Assembly: GCF_039541875.1 (NCBI RefSeq)
Contig: NZ_BAABHB010000001.1
Coordinates: 806,001-870,000 of the forward strand
Reading direction: 5' to 3'
DNA: 64,000 bases
Source of the DNA: Nibrella viscosa
GTDB lineage: Bacteria; Bacteroidota; Bacteroidia; Cytophagales; Spirosomataceae
Within the stretch, counting starts at the first letter, position 1. Each line of letters opens with the position of its first letter. The translations under genes were made by a program, and so were the position numbers. Below the pieces are notes generated by a model. It saw only the letters and a program-made list of their open reading frames with translations. It did not search any database and had not been told where the DNA came from. This document shows positions 44,769 through 53,494 of the stretch, piece by piece.

Positions 44769-46571
44769 ATGAAATCTTCCATCCGCAGCTATCTGGTCAT
44801 CAGTCTCATTGCCTTAGTCTGGAGTTGTAACAAGCAGAAAGATGATCCAGTTAAGCCGGTTACTCCCTCCGCCGACCATACAAAAGGGTTAATTTTTACG
44901 CCGGATAACATGATGGTGCAAACCCCGCTGGCAGCTCCGCTGACCGCTCCGGGTTCGCTGCCAAAATCTTATATGCTCGAAATGCCACCCGTGGGTAATC
45001 AGGGGGCGCAGGGGTCCTGTGTGGGCTGGGCAGTAGCCTATGCCGCTATGAGCTACGTCAATAATGGTACTTACTTCAATACCAATGGCGGGGTTAATTA
45101 TAGCAATATCATGAGTCCGTCCTTTGTGTATAATCAGATTAAAATCAGTGATTGCCGGCAAGGGTCCTATTTTGTGAGTAACGCCAGTTACAAAGGAGCA
45201 TTGGACCTCTTAAAAGAGCAAGGGGTATGTAGCTGGTCCGATATGCCGTATTCGGCCGATGACTGTTCTGTACGCCCAACCAGCCAACAGGTCAGTCGCG
45301 CCAATGCAAACCGTATTGAAACGTATAACCGGCTCAATCCGGCTGACCAGACGGCACTTAAGTTAAATCTAATCAACAAACGACCCATTATCATAGCAGT
45401 TTCCGTTGATCAGGGGTTCGAACTGGCCGGGCGCAACTTTATCTGGAAACAGCGGAACGGTACCGATCAGGGTGGACATGCGCTGGTGGTAATGGGATAT
45501 GATGACAACAAAAATGCGTTTCGGATCATCAACTCCTGGGGTACCCAGTGGGGCGACGAGGGCTACGGCTGGATCGACTATGCGTATTTCCCTACGGTGG
45601 TCCGGGAAGCATATGTCATTCTGGGCAAGAAGACTCCTCCCCCAACCGGTCAGCCGGTAGCGGCTTTCCAGCCATCGGTGACGCGGGGCAATGCCCCTTT
45701 GCAGGTGGCATTCACCGATCAGTCGTCAGGGACAATTCTCAGTTACGAGTGGGATTTTGGCAATGGGAACACCTCCACCGTACGGAACCCCACGTATACA
45801 TATACGGATGCCGGCACCTATATGGTGAAACTGACCGTTCGCGGCCCCGTAGGTAGTTCGTCGGCACAGACAAGCATTCAGGTAGACAATGTCGTTACCG
45901 GAACTTCGGGCCAAATTCCGGGACGGGTACTTTGGAGTAATGTCCCCAATCCTGTTCATCAGGTATTGACAACTATGAAGAACAACGGCCGGGGTACGGG
46001 TATCCGGCTGGTCGACGTATCGACCGCTGATGGGTACGCGATTGTCGACGGTGATAATGGGTATATGACCGCCGGCCTGCCTACCTTTATCAGTGATGCC
46101 CTAAAAACAGTGAATACCAACCGGAAAGTTATCAAAGACATTGCCATGACTACCGACGCGGCCGTGCTGATGTATGACTACAATGGCTGGTATGCTTCCG
46201 GCGTAACTGCCGAGACTTTGCAGAAGCTGAAAGAGTTTGCCGACCAGAATGGGTACAGCTACAATAGTTTTACGTTCGGTTCCGATAAATCCTCCTGGAC
46301 GGCTTTTTACGGCAATGGTGGGTGGTACAGCTATGGTACTCAGCAATACTTTGACGATATCAAGGCGGCTTCTTTTACTGTATACCGGACCGAGCTTACT
46401 CTCGACAATAAAGGGTGGGTACTAATTAATCAGTCGGGTAGTCAGTTATCCTGGCGAAACATTCCTGCCACTTGCGCAAATGCCATCAAATCATTGATCG
46501 AAACGCAGGGAAAGCGAATCCTGGATATAGCCTTTACTACGAACAACGGCTATATTATTGTATACCAATAA
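44769..46571 (+). CDS. Papain-family (C1) lipoprotein with PKD domain and repeat-rich C-terminus
   Basis: This is a protein of 600 residues. The signal ends in a lipobox-like VWSC (C20). Residues about 65-290 are a papain-like peptidase with Q78, C84 (GSCVGWAVAYA), H237 (GGHALVVMGYD) and N255 (INSWGTQWGDEGY), so all catalytic residues are kept. A PKD domain spans about 297-372 (YEWDFGNGNTST). Residues about 409-600 hold four related units of about 42-52 residues ending in I-[KL]-D-I-A-[MF]-T-like segments; I do not recognise this domain. It is flanked by a propeller kinase (minus strand) and a NarL-type regulator 45 bp downstream, so it may be part of that signalling neighbourhood. Confidence 0.85.
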   Translation: MKSSIRSYLVISLIALVWSCNKQKDDPVKPVTPSADHTKGLIFTPDNMMVQTPLAAPLTAPGSLPKSYMLEMPPVGNQGAQGSCVGWAVAYAAMSYVNNGTYFNTNGGVNYSNIMSPSFVYNQIKISDCRQGSYFVSNASYKGALDLLKEQGVCSWSDMPYSADDCSVRPTSQQVSRANANRIETYNRLNPADQTALKLNLINKRPIIIAVSVDQGFELAGRNFIWKQRNGTDQGGHALVVMGYDDNKNAFRIINSWGTQWGDEGYGWIDYAYFPTVVREAYVILGKKTPPPTGQPVAAFQPSVTRGNAPLQVAFTDQSSGTILSYEWDFGNGNTSTVRNPTYTYTDAGTYMVKLTVRGPVGSSSAQTSIQVDNVVTGTSGQIPGRVLWSNVPNPVHQVLTTMKNNGRGTGIRLVDVSTADGYAIVDGDNGYMTAGLPTFISDALKTVNTNRKVIKDIAMTTDAAVLMYDYNGWYASGVTAETLQKLKEFADQNGYSYNSFTFGSDKSSWTAFYGNGGWYSYGTQQYFDDIKAASFTVYRTELTLDNKGWVLINQSGSQLSWRNIPATCANAIKSLIETQGKRILDIAFTTNNGYIIVYQ

Positions 46572-46616
46572 TCAAAGAGCAATTACTTTTGCCAACTTTC
46601 TAACCCTACTAATTGT

Positions 46617-47261
46617 ATGCCGCAAACTATTTTGCTAGCTGATGATCACCAGCTTTTTCTGGACGGGCTCCGCCTGCTGTTTGACCGTATTGATGGCTGG
46701 GAGGTTGTCGGAGAGGCTAGTAACGGCATTGAAGTCCTTGCTTTTCTGGAAACGCATACCGTTGATTGCGTGGTGCTGGACATTCAGATGCCGATGGTCG
46801 ACGGCATTGAAGCCACCCGACGCATTAAAAAAGGGTTTCCTCAGGTGAAAGTTTTGGGGGTGAGCATGGTAGGCGATTACGGAACCATCCGCAAAATGCT
46901 GCAGGCAGGAGCCGATGGGTACCTGGTGAAAGATACAGGAATTGCCGAGCTCAGGTATGCGCTGGACATGGTTACAAAAGGTCAGATTTTTGTAAGTCAC
47001 CAACTGGCACCTGTTCTGCTCGAAGGCGTTGCCGGCCGAAAGGCTAAACCAGCATCGGCCAGGCCAGGGTTAACCAAACGGGAACAGGAAATTATACAGT
47101 TGATTGTAAACGGACAGACCAATGAGCAAATCGCTACCGCGCTTTTTCTTAGTCCTTTAACCATTACTACCCACCGCAAACGTATTCTGACCAAACTAGG
47201 CTGTAAAAACACGGCAATGCTGGTCAGATACGTTCTGGAAAATAAACTGGTAGAAAAGTAA
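46617..47261 (+). CDS. NarL/FixJ-type response regulator (copy 2)
   Basis: This is a regulator of 214 residues, a close paralogue of the one at 40572. It has phosphoacceptor D55 in VLDIQMP, K in YLVKDTG, and a LuxR helix-turn-helix (LTKREQEIIQLIVNGQTNEQIATAL). It has no adjacent intact kinase; the nearest candidates are the propeller kinase on the other strand and the decayed kinase piece at 44349-44531. TACTTTTG at 46584-46591 with TTG at 46558-46560 (23 nt apart) could be its own promoter. It may be an orphan that responds to the neighbouring kinase. Confidence 0.93.
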   Translation: MPQTILLADDHQLFLDGLRLLFDRIDGWEVVGEASNGIEVLAFLETHTVDCVVLDIQMPMVDGIEATRRIKKGFPQVKVLGVSMVGDYGTIRKMLQAGADGYLVKDTGIAELRYALDMVTKGQIFVSHQLAPVLLEGVAGRKAKPASARPGLTKREQEIIQLIVNGQTNEQIATALFLSPLTITTHRKRILTKLGCKNTAMLVRYVLENKLVEK

Positions 47262-47313
47262 CTGCCTGCGCAAAACGTGATTGTATCGGATGGCCACTTA
47301 TCAAGCAACATTG

Positions 47314-47850
47314 CTATAGGTTCAGCCGCAGGCCGAGGCCCGACTGGACATTAAAGAACAGGGGTGAGGGGAGGGCTTCGGCATACAGACCGGCTTCGAG
47401 GAACACGGAAAGGGGGCGGTTGGGCAGAAAATATTCTGCACCGGCTACCCCGGAGGCACCCAACGAAAGCCGGGTTTCGTATTCATTCACGTAGGCTAGC
47501 CGGTCGGGATAGTACCGGCGACTGTTGATCTGTCCGCCAAACCCGTAGTAACCGTGCATGCTGTCTTTCCCGAACAGCCGGTTATGAAACAGATAATGAC
47601 CCTGCAGGGTGATACCTACACTCCGGTAAGCTCCTCGCAAATAATCGCGGTTGTTGCCGTAGAGGCCCCCAAACGTGCCGATGTTTACGTCGATAGCGCG
47701 ATTTTCGGCAAAGTATTTACGGACGTTTATACCCGCCGGTTCACCTAACCGGAATCCCACCGCCCAGTTGGTGTATTGTGCGCTGGCTTTGGTGGTTATG
47801 CCCAGGCTAACCAGGAGAAGTGTAATCGCAAACAGGTACTTTTTTTTCAT
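47314..47850 (-). CDS. Outer-membrane beta-barrel protein
   Basis: This is a protein of 178 residues with a signal peptide (FAITLLLVSLGITTKASAQ). Alternating hydrophobic strands follow (WAVGFRLGEPAGINVRKYF; VFLEAGLYAEALP; final GLGLRLNL). The aromatic or hydrophobic end fits a small outer-membrane barrel. I recognise no specific family. It is convergent with the regulator at 46617 and downstream of hisC on the same strand, 82 bp away, so it may have its own promoter. Confidence 0.75.
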   Translation of the reverse strand: MKKKYLFAITLLLVSLGITTKASAQYTNWAVGFRLGEPAGINVRKYFAENRAIDVNIGTFGGLYGNNRDYLRGAYRSVGITLQGHYLFHNRLFGKDSMHGYYGFGGQINSRRYYPDRLAYVNEYETRLSLGASGVAGAEYFLPNRPLSVFLEAGLYAEALPSPLFFNVQSGLGLRLNL

Positions 47851-47932
47851 AAGGCAATACGTCTGGCGAACCGGTGCGTTCGCTTTTTTAACTAACGAAT
47901 AACGCGTACAGTTTGGTAAACAATTTACCTGG

Positions 47933-49015
47933 TTAGGAGTAGGACTGAACCGGCACCATCATCTGATGCAACACGTCCAGCAACTGACTGTTCTCGTGGG
48001 GAGTACCTACCGTAATCCGTAAACAGCCTTCGCATAGCTTTACCTTCGAGCGGTCGCGTACAATAACCTGCCGGCTAATCAGGTAGTCGAACACGGTTTT
48101 GGCATCCGGGCCACCCGGCCGATCGAATCGGACCAGCAGGAAATTCGCGTCCGACGGGTACACCTGTTGTACCAGGGGCAACGAACGAAGATGTTCGGTG
48201 AGGATCGCCCGTTCGGCCAAAAGCTTAGCCACCATTTCCTCTTTTTGGGTAACGTGGCTGAGGGCTTCCAGGGCGAGTTCCTGCGTAGGGGCACTGATGT
48301 TGTACGGGGGCTTGATTTTGTTCAGCACCCGGATGAGCGCTGCCGACGCAAAACACATGCCCAGCCGTAGCGCAGCCAGCCCCCAGGCTTTGGAAAAGGT
48401 TTGCAGCACCACCAGGTTCGAATACCGATCGAGCAGGGCCGTCATGGACCCGGCATCGGCAAAGTCAATATAGGCTTCATCTACCACAACCAGGCCAGTA
48501 AATTTCTCCAGGAGCGTAAGCATTGATTGCCGGTCGATCAGGTTGCCGGTCGGGTTGTTGGGCGAACACACGAACAGCAGCTTCGTGTCAGGCTGAATGG
48601 CCGCCAGCACTTCAGGCAGGTCAATCTGGAAGTCGGGTGTCAGGGGTACCTTAATCAGGGGGACATTGTTGATGTTGGCGCTGACTTCGTACATGCCGTA
48701 GGTGGGCGGCATAATCAGCACGCTGTCTTTTTCGGGCGTGCAGGTGGCCCGAATCAGCAGGTCAATGGGTTCGTCGCTGCCGTTGCCCAGAAAAATCTGC
48801 TCCGGCCGTACCCCCTTCAGCGGAGCCAGCCGTTCTTTAATGGCCCATTGGTAGGGATCAGGGTAGCGGTTGTAATTGGTCGAAGTGGTCGAGCCTAATG
48901 CATTTTCGTTGGCGTCCAGAAAGATACCTTCTTTGCCTGTATACTCGTCTCGGGCCGATGAGTACGGCGTCAGCGAAAGAATATGCGGACGGAGAATTGT
49001 CTCAAGCGTAAACAT
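47933..49015 (-). CDS. hisC: Histidinol-phosphate aminotransferase
   Basis: This is a PLP enzyme of 360 residues catalysing the seventh step of histidine synthesis. It shows LDANENALGS at the N-terminus, CSPNNPTGN, VVDEAYIDF and the PLP lysine in TFSKAWGLAALRLG. It lies 4 bp after the acetyltransferase gene and belongs to a his operon running hisG, hisD, (LolA-like), (GNAT), hisC. The hisB gene that usually follows is not in the window. Confidence 0.95.
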   Translation of the reverse strand: MFTLETILRPHILSLTPYSSARDEYTGKEGIFLDANENALGSTTSTNYNRYPDPYQWAIKERLAPLKGVRPEQIFLGNGSDEPIDLLIRATCTPEKDSVLIMPPTYGMYEVSANINNVPLIKVPLTPDFQIDLPEVLAAIQPDTKLLFVCSPNNPTGNLIDRQSMLTLLEKFTGLVVVDEAYIDFADAGSMTALLDRYSNLVVLQTFSKAWGLAALRLGMCFASAALIRVLNKIKPPYNISAPTQELALEALSHVTQKEEMVAKLLAERAILTEHLRSLPLVQQVYPSDANFLLVRFDRPGGPDAKTVFDYLISRQVIVRDRSKVKLCEGCLRITVGTPHENSQLLDVLHQMMVPVQSYS

Positions 49016-49019
49016 TTGA

Positions 49020-49604
49020 TTATTGGTTGGATCGAGGTAAAATTTCTTTTTTCATGATAACCATTCCGTGGTATTCCGGCTTCATCTGCGGAAAACTAAG
49101 CTGGTGGGTGCCGCATAGCTCAAAACCGCTCTGCCGGTAAAAGGCAATGGCCAGGGTACTGCTGTCCATAGCTTTCAGCCAGATGAGTTCTTTGCCGTAC
49201 TGCCGGGCTATGTCAGTTACCTGCTCCATAACGGTCCGGCCAACACCCTGCCCGGTGGCCGCCCGTTCGATATAGATCCGCTCCAGTTCGAGGGCATTGA
49301 ATGACTCAAAACCGGGTAATGGCTGATCTATTTTCAATTTGACAAATCCCACCGGCTGCTGATCAACCAATATCAGGTAGTAGCGGTGGTTAGGATGACT
49401 GATGTCCTCCCGCAGTACCACCGGCGTAAAGCATTTGGTGACGTACCAGGTACCCTCATCAAACCAAAGATGGGTGTAATGGTCATTGTACGCCCGAACC
49501 GCCACATCCGCTACCAGCGGAGCGTCATCGGCTGTGACTGGTTCAAGCACAATGGGACTTGCGGCTGGTTGCTCCCGGCAGGGTGAGGTAGGTTCGTTAG
49601 TCAC
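49020..49604 (-). CDS. GNAT-family N-acetyltransferase
   Basis: This is a protein of about 194 residues if it starts at a GTG at 49604, which overlaps the stop of the upstream gene by 8 bp. An ATG at 49634 would overlap by 38 bp and is less likely. The acetyl-CoA loop is IERAATGQGVGRTVMEQV (R/Q-x-x-G-x-G/A pattern), with FYRQSGFELCGTHQL later in the fold. The substrate is unknown. It is embedded in the his operon between hisD and hisC. Confidence 0.85.
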   Translation of the reverse strand: MTNEPTSPCREQPAASPIVLEPVTADDAPLVADVAVRAYNDHYTHLWFDEGTWYVTKCFTPVVLREDISHPNHRYYLILVDQQPVGFVKLKIDQPLPGFESFNALELERIYIERAATGQGVGRTVMEQVTDIARQYGKELIWLKAMDSSTLAIAFYRQSGFELCGTHQLSFPQMKPEYHGMVIMKKEILPRSNQ

Positions 49605-50322
49605 AATACTCTTCTTTAAACGCCAGGGCCTCATCCTTCACCGATTTGTTGACCGCCGGCTGGTAGGTGATGCTGGTGCGGGTACTCACGGTTGGCGACT
49701 GATAATCTTCATCGATCCGGCGGATCAGGTACGTTTGCTGATCGATCCAGAGCTGGGCCTTCTTCTTGCCCCACACTACGGCTTCCAACTGGTAGCAGGG
49801 CTGACCGTCCTGCGTAGCCTTGCCGATCAGCTTCACCGATTGCAGTTTCTTTGGGTCCCAACTGGCTTTGATGGGCTCGCTGAGGAGCATGCCGGGAATT
49901 TTGCGGGCTGCCGTACCGGAGCCTTCCGAAATTGCGGTCAGAGCCGCTCCCAGCGACGGTTCGTGGGTAGCACTCCGGTCTTTGTGCTGCGACTTCAGCA
50001 TCCGTGTACTTTTACCGTCCGACACCACCAGATAGCAGGTCTTGCGGTTGGTAAACATCACCGATTTGGATTGTTCGTACCGGAATTTAAACCGATTGGC
50101 TGAGCGGACAAACGCCGTTTCAAAGTTCAGTGATGTGGTATGGTTGGGTTCTTTATCCCCTTTATCGGTGTACCAGGTCGTAACGGTTCCGGCATCCTGA
50201 TAAGTCTGCGCCGTAGTGTAGGCTTTCCGCATCCGGTCGTAGATCTGTTCGGCGGTGGGCTGCTGGCGATTGGCCGAAATGCCGGCCAACAAAACCAGAG
50301 AAATAAGAATTCCTTTGTTCAT
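49597..50322 (-). CDS. Secreted LolA-like (DUF2092-type) protein
   Basis: This is a protein of 241 residues with a short signal peptide. Its beta-rich layout (ANRFKFRYEQS; CYLVVSDGKSTRML; GQPCYQLEAVVWGKKKAQLWIDQQTYLIRRI) is typical of periplasmic proteins with a lipoprotein-carrier (LolA/DUF2092) half-barrel. It could carry lipids; function is otherwise unknown. It lies 37 bp after hisD and overlaps the acetyltransferase gene, so it is part of the his transcript without an evident link to histidine. Confidence 0.72.
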   Translation of the reverse strand: MNKGILISLVLLAGISANRQQPTAEQIYDRMRKAYTTAQTYQDAGTVTTWYTDKGDKEPNHTTSLNFETAFVRSANRFKFRYEQSKSVMFTNRKTCYLVVSDGKSTRMLKSQHKDRSATHEPSLGAALTAISEGSGTAARKIPGMLLSEPIKASWDPKKLQSVKLIGKATQDGQPCYQLEAVVWGKKKAQLWIDQQTYLIRRIDEDYQSPTVSTRTSITYQPAVNKSVKDEALAFKEEYCD

Positions 50323-50359
50323 ACCAGTCGGTTTGGGTTAAATAAATTACGACCCCAAT

Positions 50360-51634
50360 TTACTCAATTGATGCTAATCGGATGCTGACCGCGTGCTTGT
50401 GGGCCTGCAACGATTCAGCATCGGCCATTGCTTCTATTGTCTTTCCTAAACGCTGCAAGCCGTCTGGGGTGATGGATTGAATCGTAATTTTCTTCACAAA
50501 GCTATCCAGCGATACGCCACTGTATGCGCGGGCGAAGCCGTTGGTGGGTAGCGTATGATTTGTGCCGGAGGCATAATCACCGGCCGATTCGGGGGTGTAG
50601 TTGCCCAGAAAGATGGAACCGGCATTCACAATACGCTCCGCTACCGCTTCGGCGTTCTCTACACTCAGGATCAGGTGTTCGGCGGCATACTGATTCAACA
50701 GGTCGATGGCTTCGTCTTCGCTCTCAACCAGAATTGCCTTGCTGTTAGCAATGGCCCTGACAGCTATATCCCGGCGCGGCAGGTTCTCCGTCTGCGTAGT
50801 CAGCACCAGGTTTGTGTTCATTATCAGTTTCTTGCTGGTGGAAACCAGTAGCACCTGACTATCAATGCCGTGTTCAGCCTGCGAGAGCAGATCGGCGGCT
50901 ACAAAAGCGGGAATGGCCGTATCGTCGGCATAAACGGCTACCTCCGACGGCCCGGCCGGCATATCAATGGCAATGCCTTCTTTGGCCACCAGCATTTTAG
51001 CCGCCGTCACGTACTGATTTCCCGGTCCGAAGATCTTGTACACCTGCGGCACGGTTTCGGTACCGTAGGCCATTGCCGCAATGGCCTGCGCTCCCCCCAC
51101 CCGGAACACCCGGCGGATACCAACCAGATGGGCCGCAAACAAGATGGCGGGGTGGTTGCTCGGCGTACACAGAATCACCTCGCGGCAACCGGCCAGTTGG
51201 GCTGGTATACCCAGCATCAGGACCGTCGAGAACAGTGGAGCCGTGCCGCCGGGTATGTATAACCCCACTTTTTCGATACCGACACTTTTGCGCCAGCAGG
51301 TCACGCCCGGCATGGTTTCGATCTTTTCGACCGGCTGCCGCTGGGCTTCGTGAAACGTCCGTATATTTTCGGAGGCCTGCCGGATGGCGGCTTTCAGGTC
51401 TTCGCTGAGGTGAGCCTGGGCATTGGCCAGATCGGCTTCTTCCAGCACTAAACCCTGCTCCGACAAATCCACATGATCAAATTTCAGGGACAGTTCCTGC
51501 AGAGCACGGTCACCGTTACGCCGTACCTGCTCCAGAATGGGAGCCACTACCTGTTCAATCTGGTCGGACCGTTGCACCGGCCGCGCCAGCAGCGCCGGCC
51601 ACTCCAGGCGGGCGGGGAAGGGGATAATGTTCAT
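50360..51634 (-). CDS. hisD: Histidinol dehydrogenase
   Basis: This is a zinc enzyme of 424 residues that oxidises histidinol to histidine in the last two steps. Signatures are GLYIPGGTAPLFSTVLMLGIPA, IDMPAGPSEVAVYAD, LLSQAEHGIDSQVLLVS (zinc and catalytic His) and NHTLPTNGFARAYSG, each read in pieces. The ATG at 51634 is chosen because an upstream in-frame ATG at 51685 falls in a palindrome. It follows hisG by 68 bp, all taken up by a stem-loop. Confidence 0.95.
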   Translation of the reverse strand: MNIIPFPARLEWPALLARPVQRSDQIEQVVAPILEQVRRNGDRALQELSLKFDHVDLSEQGLVLEEADLANAQAHLSEDLKAAIRQASENIRTFHEAQRQPVEKIETMPGVTCWRKSVGIEKVGLYIPGGTAPLFSTVLMLGIPAQLAGCREVILCTPSNHPAILFAAHLVGIRRVFRVGGAQAIAAMAYGTETVPQVYKIFGPGNQYVTAAKMLVAKEGIAIDMPAGPSEVAVYADDTAIPAFVAADLLSQAEHGIDSQVLLVSTSKKLIMNTNLVLTTQTENLPRRDIAVRAIANSKAILVESEDEAIDLLNQYAAEHLILSVENAEAVAERIVNAGSIFLGNYTPESAGDYASGTNHTLPTNGFARAYSGVSLDSFVKKITIQSITPDGLQRLGKTIEAMADAESLQAHKHAVSIRLASIE

Positions 51635-51644
51635 AATGATGCAT

Positions 51645-51697
51645 GATGAATGATAAATGATGAATGCGTGGTGCGCGTTTATCATTTATCGTTCATC
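51645..51697. repeat. Long stem-loop between hisG and hisD
   Basis: The 24-nt arm 51645-51668 pairs with 51674-51697 around a 5-nt loop; the three mismatches are all of the G:U-tolerant kind. The arms are rich in ATGA. There is no T-run. It may attenuate or process the his message. Confidence 0.7.
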
Positions 51698-51702
51698 GTT
51701 AT

Positions 51703-52563
51703 TCAGTTTATCATTTTCTCAATTGGAATGACCAGAATGCCCTGGGCACCGGCGGCCCGGATGGCCTCGATGTTTTCCCAGAAATCGTTTTCGTTGATGA
51801 CGGAATGGACAGAGCTCCAGCCTGACATAGCCAGGGGAACTACCGTTGGGCTCTTCATGCCGGGTATCAGTCGAATGATGTTCGGGATGGCGTCGTTGGG
51901 GGCATTCAGCAGGATATACTTATTGTTTTTGGCGGCCTGCACGGCTTTGATGCGGAACAGGAGCTTCTCCAGAATGATCTGGTGCTCCTTGTTCAGCCGG
52001 CTGCCGGCAATCAGTATGGCTTCGGAGCGGAAGATGGTTTCGACCTCCTTTAGCCCGTTACTGAGCAGGGTACTGCCCGAGCTGACAATATCGCAGACGG
52101 CTTCGGCCAGCCCAATACTCGGCGCAATTTCCACCGAACCACTAATCTCGTGGATAGTGGCCGTTACCCCCTGCTCCGACAGGTAATTGCCCAGCAGGCG
52201 GGGGTAGGAGGTCGCAATATTTTTGCCGTTCAGGTCGGCAATACTGTTCCAGCTCTCGCTTCTGGGTATAGCAATGGACAGGCGGCATTTGGAAAAGCCC
52301 AGCCGGTGGACCGTCTGCACGTTCCGGGCCGATTCTACCGCTACGTTCTCGCCCACAATGCCCAGGTCGGCTACGCCGTCTTCTACATAGCCCGGAATAT
52401 CGTCGTCGCGTAGAAAGAGGAACTCCGCCGGGAAATTAGACGAAACAGATTTGAGCTTGCCGGTACCGTAATCGAACCGGATGCCACATTCTTTAAAAAG
52501 CTGGTACGAATCTTCGCTGAGCCTGCCGGATTTTTGCAAGGCAATACGAATCAGGGTAGTCAT
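51703..52563 (-). CDS. hisG: ATP phosphoribosyltransferase, long form
   Basis: This is a protein of 286 residues, the committed step of histidine synthesis. It is the long form: the catalytic half has IRIALQKSGRL, GVADLGIVGEN and AVCDIVSSGSTLLSNGL, and the C-terminal regulatory domain (about 215-286) is the histidine-binding HisG_C module. The ATG at 52563 is supported because upstream in-frame codons, although open to 52716, run through the leader and the -7 box. A promoter is at 52714-52744, leaving a leader of about 145 nt. The leader has no run of His codons. Confidence 0.95.
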   Translation of the reverse strand: MTTLIRIALQKSGRLSEDSYQLFKECGIRFDYGTGKLKSVSSNFPAEFLFLRDDDIPGYVEDGVADLGIVGENVAVESARNVQTVHRLGFSKCRLSIAIPRSESWNSIADLNGKNIATSYPRLLGNYLSEQGVTATIHEISGSVEIAPSIGLAEAVCDIVSSGSTLLSNGLKEVETIFRSEAILIAGSRLNKEHQIILEKLLFRIKAVQAAKNNKYILLNAPNDAIPNIIRLIPGMKSPTVVPLAMSGWSSVHSVINENDFWENIEAIRAAGAQGILVIPIEKMIN

Positions 52564-52900
52564 ATGCGGTTTGGCGTTTGAAAAAGTACCGGATGCCCGT
52601 AGGGCAGGCGGTAAAGCGAAAGAAAACAGGCGGGTGCCGGCAGTTAGCCGTGCAGAAAACCATACAGATGGCAATGTCGGAAGGGGAGAAGCAGCGCCTG
52701 AAAAATCATGCTGCAAAGGTAGGCGTACCGGCGGTTATATGCAATACTCCGGTTAATATGCCCGCTGGGAGTGGTTTTGTCTCTTAAACAAAGAACGGGT
52801 GCAGACCACTTCCGTCTGCCTGAACAACCGGGTCACGGGCTGACCCATTGCGAACCTGGAAACCTGGTGAATAGATTGTTTGTAAACGGATGGTGCCGGG
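52564..52900 (-). other. Intergenic region with the his promoter and leader
   Basis: This 337-bp region holds the his promoter (52714-52744), a leader with a small hairpin TGCCC-GTA-GGGCA at 52594-52606, and two further 6-bp hairpins at 52801-52819 and 52830-52846 near the end of the upstream receiver gene. I see no leader peptide, T-box or other known riboswitch. Confidence 0.55.
52714..52744 (-). promoter_or_regulatory. Bacteroidota-type promoter of the his operon
   Basis: On the minus strand TTG (52744-52742) and TACCTTTG (52721-52714) are 20 nt apart, matching the Bacteroidota -33/-7 consensus. The start codon of hisG is about 150 nt downstream. Confidence 0.75.
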
Positions 52901-53317
52901 TCAGGGGGCAATGGGACGGGCCTCCAGCCATTCCCGGCGGAACCGCATGACCAGTTCGTTGAGCTCATCAATGGCCGACGGCTTGGTGATGTACATATCG
53001 GCCCGCAGGTGTCTGGCCGTAGACTTATCCATCTCGTCGTCAGACGTGCTGTAGATCACAATGGGAATATCCTGGTACGCGATATTGCCCCGCATGGTTT
53101 TCAAGACTTCCCAGCCGTCCATTCGGGGCATATTAATATCCAGCAAAACCAGATTGGGCCGGGCCGCTTTTCGGCTGAGCGTGTCGAGGAATTCTACCCC
53201 ATCACTGGCAAACTCCACCCGGCAGCCCGGAAAGCTCTCCCGGAAAGCAAGCTGGAGAAAAAAGCGGTCGTCCTCATCATCATCGGCAACCATGACAAGC
53301 GGATTCTTATTCTCCAT
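52901..53317 (-). CDS. Single-domain CheY/Rcp1-like response regulator
   Basis: This is a receiver-only protein of 138 residues. The acidic cluster ADDDEDD is at residues 11-17, phosphoacceptor D60 in LLDINMPRMDGWE, a YSTSDD switch region and K in ITKPSA. It lacks an output domain, so it probably works by protein contact, as in phytochrome-type or multi-kinase relays. No kinase is adjacent. It lies upstream of the his promoter on the same strand. Confidence 0.93.
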   Translation of the reverse strand: MENKNPLVMVADDDEDDRFFLQLAFRESFPGCRVEFASDGVEFLDTLSRKAARPNLVLLDINMPRMDGWEVLKTMRGNIAYQDIPIVIYSTSDDEMDKSTARHLRADMYITKPSAIDELNELVMRFRREWLEARPIAP

Positions 53318-53494
53318 GGTTATGGGCGGTTTAAAAGTTAAATCTAAAACATAATTCTGTCTTCTGCAAACAAATCAGGAAATGGTACGAGCAGCCGTTC
53401 TGATGGACCGCTTCATCATTTAGTTGTATTTAAGTCAACCCTTACGAACATAGGTTGTTGACTACACATTTGGCATTTTTTTGTCTTAACACCA

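Noticed and set aside
52564..52707. Histidine leader peptide or riboswitch in the his leader
   Set aside because: No short frame with a run of His codons and no recognisable riboswitch or T-box feature is present.
52564..52716. N-terminal extension of HisG starting at an ATG at 52716
   Set aside because: The ATG lies in the -7 promoter box, the extra 51 residues have no counterpart in HisG, and the family start fits the ATG at 52563.
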